Below are positions 25,808 through 34,520 of a stretch of DNA of 64,000 bases, piece after piece; the stretch's first letter is position 1; each line of letters starts with the position of its first letter. The DNA is taken from assembly GCF_016316925.1 (NCBI RefSeq), contig NZ_JAEEGB010000013.1, positions 124,001 to 188,000 of the forward strand, in the 5' to 3' direction. The position numbers were made by a program, and so were the translations under genes. This DNA comes from Clostridium aciditolerans. Its GTDB lineage: Bacteria; Bacillota; Clostridia; Clostridiales; Clostridiaceae. The notes under the pieces were generated by a model. The model worked only from the letters and a program-made list of their open reading frames with translations. It did no database searches and was not told where the DNA came from.

Positions 25808-28137
25808 TAAACCCATTGTGGTCCATAAAGCGGGATTCGTTCTTTTTTCACGAGACCTGTCCATCCTCCAATACTTGCCATAATCGCCGATATTTCATTA
25901 CCATCCACCCTTCGCAGGTTGGCTCGATCCTTCCCAAAGCACTCACACCAAATTTCCATATTAGAAACCGATTTTCGTTTCCAAACACCAACTCTCTTGC
26001 TTTCACCAAACTCAGTTCCATTGATATATGCCCTACGTTCATATAAATCCATGGTGTCCCAATCTTCAGGTAATAGCATGTCAAGGTACTCTCGTACCAG
26101 ACCTTCACGCTCATCGGATTCCATAGCTTCCCGCTGTTCTTCTTTTGCAAGCTTCTCAAGACTGGCATCAAGGTACAATTTTTCTCCGTCTTTCACATAA
26201 GTAAGAACTTCAGCCCATATCTGCAAAATTTCATCTTGCTCTAACTGCCATGACTTTTTTGTACCATTTCCCGGGGTTTTTACCGGCCAAAAACGACGGT
26301 TTCCTGTGGTATCCCGTAAATAGCCTTTTTCAGCATTAGTGGTGCCAAAAAAGACACATTGTCTTAAGTGAGGAGTAGCTCTCTTGCCAAAGCTAGCTCG
26401 ATAAATATCATTCTGGCGAGATAAGAAGCTTCTAAGTGTTTCTACTTCTGCTTTTTTTAGTCCAGCCAGCTCTCCAATTTCTAAAATCCAGTAACCTTGT
26501 AACTTTTCTGCGGCGGTCTTATCCTTGGTATCTGACAAGCTCAAACTATCAGAAAACCAGTCTCCACCTAACTTGGCTATAAGAGTACTTTTTCCAACTC
26601 CCTGCGGGCCATTTAAAACCAGCATGGAATCAAACTTGATGCCTGGAGTCAGTACACGAGAAATCGCTGCACATAAAGTTTTTCTTGTCACAGCTCGAAT
26701 ATATGGATTATCTGATGCACCTAGATAATCGATTAGCAAGGTATCTACTCTAGCTACCTTATCCCACTCAGGAAGAGCCTCAATAAATTCCCGAATCGGA
26801 TGATAAGATCTATCGTCAGCGACCTTCGCTACCGCTACATCATAGTTTCTTGCAGAAAAGGTTCCGTAGTGGGTGTCAATGTAGCTGATTAGCTGTGCAT
26901 CATCTGCATCTCTCCAGAATTTCGATGGATGCGGCCAAGGAACATCACCTTTAATTTCGAGACTATCAGATAGCTGATTAAACACTATGCTTTTTAGGTT
27001 GGGATCATTTTCAAGTATCAAAATCAAATTTCTAAGAGTATTTTTAACCGTTCCTGTCTTATCAATCTCCAGCTGCTTTTCCCAATCTTCATCAATAAAC
27101 TCTTTTTCAGCCTGAGCCTTTCGTTCTTCAGCAAACTGCTCTTTTACCCGTTCATCCTCTAATGCCAAATCTGTCATGGCTCTAAATGAAGGTAGTTTAC
27201 TTGGCGGTGTATTTTCTGTCACCTTTTCATCTAGTTCCCGAAACTTATGCACTCGGACCAAATCAAATGCGTTTAGCAACATTCCACATGCTGGATCGGT
27301 AGCATGATGGCTATAAGCAAATTTACCATCATAGATTACCAAGCCTGCTGAAGAATCTGCTGGAATATAATCAAATCGTCCATTCATGGTACTAGGTTCA
27401 TATACATCAGGTAGAAATTCTTCGATGGCTTCTTCAATGGTATAGGCTCTGCAAAATGCTCCTATAACCCCTACTTTAATTAATGGATCTGCTTGTTTAG
27501 TTATTTTCCTTTGTACAACCTCAGATTGTCGACTTGAGACTGGCCACATGGAAGTATCCCTCCAGTCTACATATTTTGATAGATAGATATCTGGGTCCAA
27601 TAGTTCATCGTCTTTCTCTTTAAATACAAACTCTCCATCTGACGGTGTAGAAGGCCAATACATGAGTCTTGAAGGTTCATAAGTGGTGTCATCGAATAAA
27701 TCAATCCCAATCTCCTTTGCAACCATCCGACCAAGGGCTGGGTATTCATCCTCTGTTACTTCTCTTTTAAGTGGAATAATAAGTCTTAATCGCGGTGCAT
27801 CTGATGTATGTTTATGTGTAGAATAGATGCAGCATTTGAAATCATGTAACGCTTCAATTTGCTCCCAAACCCCTGGTTTGGCATAATCCATATCTAAAGT
27901 CAGAAGGGAACGGGAGAGGACATAACCATTTCTGCGTTTTCCTTCACGAAGGCCTCCTCCCACAAATCCTCCTACATCTTTTATTGAGTCCTGTTGAGCG
28001 CGACTCATTTTTCGGAACTCAGATACAGTTTCTGTTGTTCGTATGGTAGATTTAACTCGTGAGATAAAGTCCTCCCATGTGATATCTTTGTTCTTCCACT
28101 TTTTATCCATACGGCTGTTACCAACCGCTATCTTCAT
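25792..28137 (-). CDS. VapE/P4-type primase-helicase
   Basis: A 781-residue replication protein. About residues 30-200 form a PrimPol-like domain, with SLLTLDMDYAKPGVWEQ providing the acidic metal ligands and APRLRLIIPL a further conserved strand. About 430-720 form the VapE/SF3-like ATPase with Walker A GPQGVGKSTLIAKLGG near 505-515, ILEIGELAGL as Walker B and FFGTTNAEKGYLRD as the sensor motif, where NRRFWPV follows. It unwinds and primes phage DNA. It overlaps the next upstream gene by four bases, and a repeat-rich candidate origin lies directly after its stop. Confidence 0.9.
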   Translation of the reverse strand: MKIAVGNSRMDKKWKNKDITWEDFISRVKSTIRTTETVSEFRKMSRAQQDSIKDVGGFVGGGLREGKRRNGYVLSRSLLTLDMDYAKPGVWEQIEALHDFKCCIYSTHKHTSDAPRLRLIIPLKREVTEDEYPALGRMVAKEIGIDLFDDTTYEPSRLMYWPSTPSDGEFVFKEKDDELLDPDIYLSKYVDWRDTSMWPVSSRQSEVVQRKITKQADPLIKVGVIGAFCRAYTIEEAIEEFLPDVYEPSTMNGRFDYIPADSSAGLVIYDGKFAYSHHATDPACGMLLNAFDLVRVHKFRELDEKVTENTPPSKLPSFRAMTDLALEDERVKEQFAEERKAQAEKEFIDEDWEKQLEIDKTGTVKNTLRNLILILENDPNLKSIVFNQLSDSLEIKGDVPWPHPSKFWRDADDAQLISYIDTHYGTFSARNYDVAVAKVADDRSYHPIREFIEALPEWDKVARVDTLLIDYLGASDNPYIRAVTRKTLCAAISRVLTPGIKFDSMLVLNGPQGVGKSTLIAKLGGDWFSDSLSLSDTKDKTAAEKLQGYWILEIGELAGLKKAEVETLRSFLSRQNDIYRASFGKRATPHLRQCVFFGTTNAEKGYLRDTTGNRRFWPVKTPGNGTKKSWQLEQDEILQIWAEVLTYVKDGEKLYLDASLEKLAKEEQREAMESDEREGLVREYLDMLLPEDWDTMDLYERRAYINGTEFGESKRVGVWKRKSVSNMEIWCECFGKDRANLRRVDGNEISAIMASIGGWTGLVKKERIPLYGPQWVYVPKE

Positions 28138-28553
28138 AGCTTCTGCACCTCCTCGCAGTTTTTAGAAAAATACCGGATAGGTATACGATGCTTCGATGCT
28201 TTATTTATCTCTGCTTGCATCCCTTTTGAGATATAGCGACCAAATACCCACAGCTCATCACACTTTCTAAGCCATACCATGCCAAAGTATAGTCCTAGTT
28301 TTCTTTGTTCAGGATCGCCATCATCTAGCACTTGAGGGTATAGCAGATGAGGAGCAAAAGGAATGGTTCCTTGCTTCACTGCAAACTTCAGGTATTCTCT
28401 AGCTTTATTCAGATTTTTTTCTATGTCTCCAGCAAAAGGAGAACAAATAAAAACGCAAGGTTTATAGTTTTTTGCTTTTTCTTCACGCATGATATTTTCC
28501 AAGGCTTCTGCTGCAGTTGGATCTGGATAGCCTTCAGCGTTATATCTATCCAT
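28134..28553 (-). CDS. Nucleoside deoxyribosyltransferase-like protein (DUF4406/DUF7768 type)
   Basis: A 139-residue protein with CVFICSPFAGDIEKNLNKAR and ELWVFGRYISKGMQAEINKA, the pattern of the nucleoside 2-deoxyribosyltransferase-like fold of DUF4406/DUF7768. Members of this superfamily cleave or exchange nucleoside bases, but the activity of this subfamily is unknown. It sits between the antirepressor and the primase-helicase with overlapping or near-touching ends, suggesting a role in nucleotide metabolism during replication. Confidence 0.7.
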   Translation of the reverse strand: MDRYNAEGYPDPTAAEALENIMREEKAKNYKPCVFICSPFAGDIEKNLNKAREYLKFAVKQGTIPFAPHLLYPQVLDDGDPEQRKLGLYFGMVWLRKCDELWVFGRYISKGMQAEINKASKHRIPIRYFSKNCEEVQKL

Positions 28554-28556
28554 AAG

Positions 28557-29348
28557 TTACATCTCCTCGAATTCGGACTCTTGTTCAATCAATGGTAAAA
28601 TGCCATGATCCTTAAGAAGCTCATAAATGAACAAGCGTCCTTTCTGAGTCCAGTAAGTATGAACCTTTGAATGCATCGTCCCATCATTTTCAAGGTAAGT
28701 ATGGGTTTTTGTCGTCGTATATCCATGTTGAGCGTACTTTTGATATAGAAGCCAAATCTTCCCTTGACGGAACTGAACGCCAAGATCATGTAGATATTCA
28801 TTGAACCAGCGACCAGACTTTCCATAATCCTTGGCGATTGTTGTGATAGACACCGCATCCTTACAGTTAAGTACCACATCGTAATAACTTGCTTTAGGTT
28901 TCATTTCTGCAATTTGCTGTTCTTGAATGCTAATGGTAGTAGTTAACTCAGCATTTTTAGCTCTTTCCGCTTTAAGCTCCTGTAGTGCCTGAATCAAAAA
29001 GTCTGGATTAGCAAGTAACTCATCTGTAGCATAAAGGCCATGCCTTCTGATTGAAGGAAGCACCTCATGGGTTACCCAGCGCTTAAACTTTTTAGCTTCT
29101 GGCTTTCGAGAAACCAATATCACGCTATAAAGACCACTTTCATTGATAATAGATACTTCCTGTTTTCCTCCAGGGGTGTCGATAATATCGACTCCCTTTT
29201 CATCACTGTCCAAACGAGCCATAACATCACGACTGTTTCCAATGTCTAGTACCGAACACACATCTTTTAGAACCCACCAAGGATTTCCATCCTTCATTAC
29301 TGTTCTTACTGTGTTGCCTTCATAGTTGAATAAAGTTATTTTGTTCAT
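28557..29348 (-). CDS. Phage antirepressor (BRO-N plus KilAC)
   Basis: A 263-residue antirepressor. The N-terminal BRO domain is clear from GNPWWVLKDVCSVLDIGNSR, ESGLYSVILVSRKPEAKKF and KRWVTHEVLPSIRRHGLY. A coiled-coil linker follows, and the C-terminal half has the KilAC pattern (SITTIAKDYGKSGRWFNEYL, then YTTTKTHTYL and WTQKGRLFIYELL). Such proteins bind and neutralise the phage repressor or act as early regulators. The start is ATG 29348 behind AGGAGG; a longer frame upstream overlaps the terminator region and is not used. Confidence 0.9.
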   Translation of the reverse strand: MNKITLFNYEGNTVRTVMKDGNPWWVLKDVCSVLDIGNSRDVMARLDSDEKGVDIIDTPGGKQEVSIINESGLYSVILVSRKPEAKKFKRWVTHEVLPSIRRHGLYATDELLANPDFLIQALQELKAERAKNAELTTTISIQEQQIAEMKPKASYYDVVLNCKDAVSITTIAKDYGKSGRWFNEYLHDLGVQFRQGKIWLLYQKYAQHGYTTTKTHTYLENDGTMHSKVHTYWTQKGRLFIYELLKDHGILPLIEQESEFEEM

Positions 29349-29402
29349 ATTGAACCTCCTGCTTATTGTAGTAGAGCAATAAGACATGCCCTCAGCTATA
29401 AG

Positions 29403-29430
29403 CAAAAAAAGAGGAGGTTTCGAACCCCCT
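29403..29430 (-). terminator. Rho-independent terminator after the DNA polymerase gene
   Basis: On the minus strand GAGGGGGTT pairs with AACCTCCTC (one G-U) around a three-base loop, followed by seven T. It lies just before the antirepressor gene. A related element, sharing TTCGAA in the same setting, lies at 33624-33648. Confidence 0.75.
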
Positions 29431-29434
29431 CAAA

Positions 29435-31369
29435 TTAATCTTTTTTATAAAAATTGCATTCGTATCCATCTGCGCGAAGTAAAAGTCCTTGAGCCCAAGT
29501 TGGCGTCTGATTCATTAGAGTACATATATCAGTAACGGTTACTTCTAAAGGGACTTCTAAAACTACCTCATCATGGACATGCATTACAATATCAAAACCT
29601 TTTTCATCAAGCTTTCTCATGGCACAGCAAAGAATATCTCTTGAAATAGCTTGCACAATATTCTCGACAAACTTAGGACCATAACTTTCAATGCGCTCCC
29701 ATTTCTTTGTGGCACCAACTCCTTCATAAGTCACTGCTTCACTGCCAAAGCTGTTAATACCTATTCTTGGTTTAACATAAGTAAGTTGTCTGCCAGAAGG
29801 AAGCCATATTAATAGCATCCCGCTACGATACTCAAAACGGGTGCGATGAGTTTCGGTTCTGCACCTTTCTGTTACAGCTTCTTTGACAGCACGATCAACA
29901 TCCCACCAAAGTCGTACAATATTAGGATTTGCATTTCGCCATGCATAGACCAAAGGTTTTAACTCTTCTTCGGTAAGACCCATGTCAAGTGCACCCATTG
30001 CTTTTAATGCACCTACAGAACCACCATAACCTAAGGCCAGCTCCGCAATTTTTCCTTTTTGTCTGAGAGGACTACCTTTTGTGACTTCTTCTAAGGAGAC
30101 TTTAAACATCTGGGAAGCAGATGCTTCATAAATCTTGCCATGAGTAGCAAACACTTCATTTCTCCATGTCTCGCCTGCAATCCAAGCAATAACTCTAGCC
30201 TCTATTGCACTAAAGTCAGCAACGATAAACTTATATCCTTTCTTTGGCACAAAAGCGGTTCGAATTAATTCAGACAAAACTCCCGGAATAGAGTCATACA
30301 ATATTTCCAAGGCATCAAAATGCCCACCTCTAACCAAGCGACGTGCCTGTTCCAGATCCGACAAATGGTTCTGAGGGAGATTTTGAACTTGTATAAGCCT
30401 TCCTGCAAATCTACCGGTTCGATTAGCACCGTAGAATTGTAGTAGTCCCCGAGCTCTTCCGTCAGTGCATACAGCATTTTCCATAGCGGTGTATTTCTTT
30501 ACACTGGACTTTGCTAGCAGTTGCCTTAGTTCCAGCACTTCACTCAGGTGATCTGGAGCTTCCTTTAATAGTGCCTTAACCGCCGCCTTATCAAGACTAT
30601 CCGTTTCCAGACCATTTTCTGATAGCCAGGATTTCATTTGAACAACTGAATTAGGATTATCAAGATCAGTTAGGTCTTTTAGTCTGCTTGTTAGCTCTTC
30701 TCTCACTTTTTCATCACATTGAATCGCTTTTTTTACCAATTCCAAATCCAACTGAATACCTCGATCATTGATTTGCTGATCTAGAATATAGTTATTCCAT
30801 TCCTCATCAGGCATAGGAAATTTCTGAAGCTTTTCCTGTATAGAAAGTTCAACTTCAACGTCTCGTAGATTATATGCTTTGAAACTCTCCCACTTTTCTA
30901 AAGCATGCTCCGGTAGATTGCGAGTTCGGCCTCCATTAGACTGAGTCGCTTTGCAGGGAACTGAGAAATATCTTATGAGTTCCTTACCCTCAGTCAGCTT
31001 TTTCTTATCAGCTCCTGTTACAAGAGCCGCTCCTTCTAGCGATAGAGGAAGTCCTAGGTAGGCAGACCACACCATCGTACAACGCCATGAAGCAGGCTCA
31101 AGCCAGACACCAAAATGACGAGACAAGCAGATTCGTTCAAATTGAGCATTAAATGCCCACTTTATAATCTGGCTATCTAGAACTGCATTCTGGATTTCTT
31201 GTGGGATCTTTTCGCCACATGCCAAATCAACTACCTGTACAGGACCACCATCCACACTGTAGCCCAAAAGTAGGATTTGAAAATCCGGTGCTTCAGCGTA
31301 ACGATAGACCCCGCTTTTGGCGATGTCTACGCTACTATATGTTTCTATATCTATGCTGAGGGTTCTCAT
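29435..31369 (-). CDS. Phage DNA polymerase, family A
   Basis: A 644-residue DNA polymerase I-type enzyme. The N-terminal third is a DnaQ/Pol I-like 3'-5' exonuclease: SIDIETYSS (Asp-x-Glu), WAFNAQFERICL and YNLRDVEVE. The polymerase domain shows FIVADFSAIEARVIAWIAGE (motif A), the O-helix region SPLRQKGKIAELALGYGGSV and motif C VMHVHDEVVLEV. It replicates the phage genome. It overlaps the DUF2815 gene by four bases. Confidence 0.95.
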   Translation of the reverse strand: MRTLSIDIETYSSVDIAKSGVYRYAEAPDFQILLLGYSVDGGPVQVVDLACGEKIPQEIQNAVLDSQIIKWAFNAQFERICLSRHFGVWLEPASWRCTMVWSAYLGLPLSLEGAALVTGADKKKLTEGKELIRYFSVPCKATQSNGGRTRNLPEHALEKWESFKAYNLRDVEVELSIQEKLQKFPMPDEEWNNYILDQQINDRGIQLDLELVKKAIQCDEKVREELTSRLKDLTDLDNPNSVVQMKSWLSENGLETDSLDKAAVKALLKEAPDHLSEVLELRQLLAKSSVKKYTAMENAVCTDGRARGLLQFYGANRTGRFAGRLIQVQNLPQNHLSDLEQARRLVRGGHFDALEILYDSIPGVLSELIRTAFVPKKGYKFIVADFSAIEARVIAWIAGETWRNEVFATHGKIYEASASQMFKVSLEEVTKGSPLRQKGKIAELALGYGGSVGALKAMGALDMGLTEEELKPLVYAWRNANPNIVRLWWDVDRAVKEAVTERCRTETHRTRFEYRSGMLLIWLPSGRQLTYVKPRIGINSFGSEAVTYEGVGATKKWERIESYGPKFVENIVQAISRDILCCAMRKLDEKGFDIVMHVHDEVVLEVPLEVTVTDICTLMNQTPTWAQGLLLRADGYECNFYKKD

Positions 31370-31926
31370 GATAAAAAGTCGTCATCCACGTCAGTGGCAA
31401 AGTCATCAGCTGCATTGGTTCTACCGCCTAAAGGCTCACCATCGCGGATTTTTTGAATGTTTCCAAGGCCACACGCTATACCCTTATTTCCATTGGAGTT
31501 AAAGGCGTAGAAGTTGATACTCACTCTTGCATAGACACCGGAGTACACTTCTGAACGATCAAGGATTGGATTGACGTTTCTGTCTACAATTTGTGGAGCA
31601 GTATTGCTGTTGGCATTGATAAAATAGCTGTTGGCATAAGCCTCATCATCCGGACGATCAATGTCGCCATCACGCAGAGGGAGCTTGAGAACTGCTTTAT
31701 TGGGAATCTTCCCACCGAATTTACCTTTACCTTCCTCTATGGCGGCATTCACTGCTTCGTTGATAGCGCTTAAGGTTTTAGTATCACTCTTAGGGATAAT
31801 CAGGCTCACACTGTATTTTTCAGTACCGCCATTGATAGATTTAGGTTCCCAGACATTGGCATAAGAGAGTCGTACAACTCCTGTGATTACTTTCGTTGGG
31901 TTCGTTCTTTTTACTGTTTTTGACAT
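31366..31926 (-). CDS. DUF2815 single-stranded DNA-binding protein
   Basis: A 186-residue OB-fold protein of the DUF2815 family. Recognisable stretches are TGVVRLSYANVWEPKSINGG, KYSVSLIIPKSDTKTL and VYSGVYARVSINFYAFNSNG, with an acidic C-terminus (DDFATDVDDDFLS) like those of T7 gp2.5 and other SSBs. It coats single-stranded DNA during replication and recombination. The start is ATG 31926, giving MSKTVKRTNP, behind GGAGG. It is coupled to the DNA polymerase gene. Confidence 0.88.
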   Translation of the reverse strand: MSKTVKRTNPTKVITGVVRLSYANVWEPKSINGGTEKYSVSLIIPKSDTKTLSAINEAVNAAIEEGKGKFGGKIPNKAVLKLPLRDGDIDRPDDEAYANSYFINANSNTAPQIVDRNVNPILDRSEVYSGVYARVSINFYAFNSNGNKGIACGLGNIQKIRDGEPLGGRTNAADDFATDVDDDFLS

Positions 31927-31930
31927 AGTA

Positions 31931-33058
31931 TTATACCTCCATAAAATCATTTTTTGCTGATGATGTGTTCATTTCAGGACGCTTGTCTGAAACTGGTACT
32001 AGCGTCGGTTTGCCTGGTGGCTTCATAATTAGTCCACCAAGGACTTCATTAAATTTTGTCTTGCCCATCAATTTCTCCATTTCAGTAATAGTGATGAGAC
32101 TTTGCTTGTATATGTCGCGATAACCTGCATTCTTTGCCGCTTCTGCGACCGCTTCTTCATCTTTGTATTTACGGTTGGAACGGCCTTCGACTACTTTAAA
32201 GCCGGGCCACTTCTTTCCATGATTAACTGCTGCATCTGTCGCATAGGCTATAATCTCATTTGTCCATCTGGTGAGATCACCGATAGAAGATAGAATCTCA
32301 GCAATTTCTTCATCTGATAAAAGTGGCGGTAGCGCAAACTCAAATGTAGCCAGTTTCATTTTCGCTTCTGCTCTTGCTCGACATTTCACTGCAGCCCGAC
32401 AAAATTGACACCACTCTCCGGGGCAATAGTTTCCGTCACCAGCGAAGGCCAGTTCAGCTTTAGGTTTCAAAACTTCTTCAGCCCATCGATACAAGCTTTC
32501 TTTTGAGACTGTGGACGTGCTGATATTTTCACGACGAGGTTGATAAATTGTCATTGAAACCATCTCGATGTCATAAATACCATCAAAGAGACCTAGTGCA
32601 CCAAGGGCATATAGTTTCATTTGAGGATTGTCCTCTGCGCTGACTAAGACACCCTGACCATACTTAAAATCAATAATGTGAAGAGTTCCGTCAGCGATAA
32701 TTACACAATCCCCGGTCCCAAAGCCATCAGGAACATACTTTGAAAAATCAAGCCGCTGTTCTATCAAGATTAAGGGGTCACTACATGTCTGCTTGGCTTG
32801 CTCAATCACTTCAAGCACATACTCTACATATCCATCGGTGTAATTATCCATCTCATCTGAGTCATATGGAGAAACCGGCTTTTTTGATCTCATCTTAAGC
32901 GCCTTGCGGAGTTTATGTTCACTTAACGCATGGGCAGCTGTGCCTTCAGCTGCAGCTTCACCGCTGTTGTCATCAAACTCCAGCTCCAACCTTGCCGATG
33001 GTGTACAGTTCATCCAGCGATGAGCTCCAGATGCAGAGAGAATTGCATGTTTACTCAT
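31931..33058 (-). CDS. DUF2800 family RecB-like exonuclease
   Basis: A 375-residue PD-(D/E)XK nuclease. SASGAHRWMNCTPSARLE at the start and GEAAAEGTAAHALSEHKL are the usual N-terminal elements; DGFGTGDCVIIADGTLHIID followed by FKYG gives the catalytic GD and DxK. Cysteines in CPGEWCQFCRAAVKC, with the one near the N-terminus, resemble the iron-sulphur cluster ligands of Cas4/AddB-like enzymes. With the single-strand binding protein encoded four bases downstream it probably forms a recombination pair. Confidence 0.88.
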   Translation of the reverse strand: MSKHAILSASGAHRWMNCTPSARLELEFDDNSGEAAAEGTAAHALSEHKLRKALKMRSKKPVSPYDSDEMDNYTDGYVEYVLEVIEQAKQTCSDPLILIEQRLDFSKYVPDGFGTGDCVIIADGTLHIIDFKYGQGVLVSAEDNPQMKLYALGALGLFDGIYDIEMVSMTIYQPRRENISTSTVSKESLYRWAEEVLKPKAELAFAGDGNYCPGEWCQFCRAAVKCRARAEAKMKLATFEFALPPLLSDEEIAEILSSIGDLTRWTNEIIAYATDAAVNHGKKWPGFKVVEGRSNRKYKDEEAVAEAAKNAGYRDIYKQSLITITEMEKLMGKTKFNEVLGGLIMKPPGKPTLVPVSDKRPEMNTSSAKNDFMEV

Positions 33059-33372
33059 TTCAATCCCTCCGCATCTGCAAGCAGTGCAGCATACTTACTT
33101 GGATCAATCTGGCTGAGTTTTGATGCACCATACTTTTCTAGAAGTGCTCTTACTTCAGCTGTAAATCCGTCATGGCTTTTTTCCGCAAGTACTGCCCTTA
33201 CTTCTTCTAAAGTGATCTGCTTTTCTTCAGGCTGTTTTTCAGGCTTTGGTTGCTCTGGCTTTGTACCCTCATTAGGACCATTACTTGCTATTGCATCAGC
33301 TACAGCCTGAACACTATCTGCCAACGATCTAAGATCTGACACCACATCGAGAAGAAGCTTAACCTTACTCAT
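33055..33372 (-). CDS. Small phage protein with charged linker
   Basis: A 105-residue protein. An N-terminal helix (SDLRSLADSVQAVADAIASN) is followed by a Pro-Glu-Lys-rich linker (TKPEQPKPEKQPEEKQ) and a C-terminal helical segment (LEEVRAVLAEKSHDGFTAEV). Similar phage proteins are sometimes mislabelled as rRNA biogenesis proteins; I see no basis for that. It overlaps both neighbours in the replication operon (four and eight bases), so a replication or recombination accessory role is possible but not shown. Confidence 0.7.
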   Translation of the reverse strand: MSKVKLLLDVVSDLRSLADSVQAVADAIASNGPNEGTKPEQPKPEKQPEEKQITLEEVRAVLAEKSHDGFTAEVRALLEKYGASKLSQIDPSKYAALLADAEGLK

Positions 33373-33574
33373 GGCCTACACCTCCTTCCTTGATTTCCTT
33401 AATTTCTACCGTCTCAACTGAGTCGCCGGGAGTAATTACTAGCAGACTAACTTTCTTTCCAAATAGGAAATCAAGCATTCTCGTTCGGATTGTCTTCCGA
33501 CTGCTTTGAATTACTGAACTTCTTTCGCCACCGGGCCTTGCCACATTGATAGTAACTTTGTGTTTAAGGCTCAT
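33365..33574 (-). CDS. Small conserved phage protein
   Basis: A 69-residue basic protein beginning MSLKHKVTINVARPGGER and containing RTRMLDFLFGKKVSLLVITP. No domain is recognised. It is the first gene of the recombination-replication operon, behind AAAGGAG, and overlaps the next gene by eight bases. Confidence 0.65.
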   Translation of the reverse strand: MSLKHKVTINVARPGGERSSVIQSSRKTIRTRMLDFLFGKKVSLLVITPGDSVETVEIKEIKEGGVGHE

Positions 33575-33623
33575 ATTCCATCTCCTTTCCGGGGGCGATT
33601 CATCTGCCCCTCACCGATAAGCG

Positions 33624-33648
33624 AAAAAGAGAGTTCTTTCGAACCCCC
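33624..33648 (-). terminator. Rho-independent terminator after the sigma-like gene
   Basis: On the minus strand GGGGGTTC pairs with GAACTCTC (two G-U) around the tetraloop GAAA, followed by TTTTTCGC. It separates the sigma-like regulator from the recombination-replication operon. Confidence 0.7.
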
Positions 33649-33690
33649 TTTTGAGAAAAGATTTTTTATAACGGGTCCTTGCGAACCCTA

Positions 33691-34185
33691 TTAGGATAGA
33701 ATTTTTCTAAGTCGTTCTTGAAGCTTCTTAAGGCGACCGCGAATAGCCGCTTCTGTGACACCTTCTTCTGCTGCTATATCAGTGTTGGATCTTTTCTCAA
33801 GGTACACTTTTTTGAAGAGTTCTTTTTGCTGAGGTAAAAGACACTCCATTGCCTTGGTTAACTTGTCCAACATATTTTGATGCTGAGCTTCATCTTCTGC
33901 TTGGGTAATTAGATGTTCAGGATTCGTAGTATCATCTGCAAGATACTTATTGCGGTCATTTGCCGCTTCCTCTTCACCATCATGATAAGCATCCAGATGT
34001 GTTGTCACTCGATAATCGTACCGGCGCTGCTCGTCCACTTCGTCATCATCCATAGTATGTAAAAGCTCGATATCAGCTTCGGTGACTCCATCTTCACCTG
34101 GGGTAATCACAATCTTTGTTCCTTCAGCAGTGTAATAAATGTAGTTAGTTCTCTTCTTTTTACTTGTTTTGTACGCTCTTTTCAT
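33691..34185 (-). CDS. Sigma-70 region 4-like regulator
   Basis: A 164-residue protein. Its C-terminal 60 residues, LLPQQKELFKKVYLEKRSNT, then DIAAEEGVTEAAIRGRLKKL, form a sigma region 4-type helix-turn-helix. The N-terminal part is basic (MKRAYKTSKKKRTNYIYYT) and the middle is very acidic. Such proteins act as early or middle transcription regulators in Firmicutes mobile elements. The start is ATG 34185 behind AAAGGAG; an in-frame extension upstream runs through a terminator hairpin and is not used. Confidence 0.8.
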   Translation of the reverse strand: MKRAYKTSKKKRTNYIYYTAEGTKIVITPGEDGVTEADIELLHTMDDDEVDEQRRYDYRVTTHLDAYHDGEEEAANDRNKYLADDTTNPEHLITQAEDEAQHQNMLDKLTKAMECLLPQQKELFKKVYLEKRSNTDIAAEEGVTEAAIRGRLKKLQERLRKILS

Positions 34186-34248
34186 AATTTGACTCCTTTG
34201 GTTTTCAAAATTTGGCTTTGAAAAATCCGCAGGAGCCGGTTTTCTTTT

Positions 34249-34325
34249 ATCCGCAGAGCAGAAAAAAAGACGGGCAGGAAGCACTTTCAAAGTGTTCATC
34301 CTGTCCGTCCAGCGGCTCTGCGGAT
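34249..34325 (-). terminator. Nested hairpin with terminator, upstream of the sigma-like gene
   Basis: On the minus strand GACGGACAGGA pairs with TCCTGCCCGTC (one mismatch) around an inner CACTTTGAAAGTG stem, followed by TTTTTTTC, a strong intrinsic terminator. A perfect 11-base outer inverted repeat (34249-34259 and 34315-34325) encloses the terminator and its T-tract. A third partial copy of the outer arm, ATCCGCAG, lies at about 34225. Confidence 0.7.
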
Positions 34326-34339
34326 TATTTCGGGTTAAC

Positions 34340-34498
34340 TTAAGCTATCTTTATGACTTCATTATTTTTGACTTCATAGGTTCCATCATCTAGGAAGCGA
34401 ATGACAGTACGTATACCTTTATGTACTATTTCAACAATTTTCTGACTTGAATCAATGCGGCAAACAAGCTTCCCAGAACTATTTTTTATACTCTGCAT
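34340..34498 (-). CDS. Small phage protein, 52 residues
   Basis: A 52-codon gene reading MQSIKNSSGKLVCRIDSSQK, then IVEIVHKGIRTVIRF and LDDGTYEVKN. It has ATG behind AAGGAGGGAGG and ends at TAA 34340-34342, before the nested hairpin. The beta-strand-rich pattern recurs in small proteins encoded near phage regulators. The function is unknown. The good ribosome binding site and sensible composition make it a real gene. Confidence 0.7.
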   Translation of the reverse strand: MQSIKNSSGKLVCRIDSSQKIVEIVHKGIRTVIRFLDDGTYEVKNNEVIKIA

Positions 34499-34520
34499 AA
34501 TGTTGAACCTCCCTCCTTAT

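Noticed and set aside
25638-25826. A 62-codon minus-strand open frame over the GGAACA repeats
   Set aside because: It overlaps the end of the primase-helicase gene in another frame, has no ribosome binding site, and its residues simply reflect the repeated hexamers.
34186-34299. N-terminal extension of the sigma-like regulator starting MNTLKVLPARL
   Set aside because: The extension is read through a strong terminator hairpin, and a well-placed AAAGGAG with ATG lies at 34,185.
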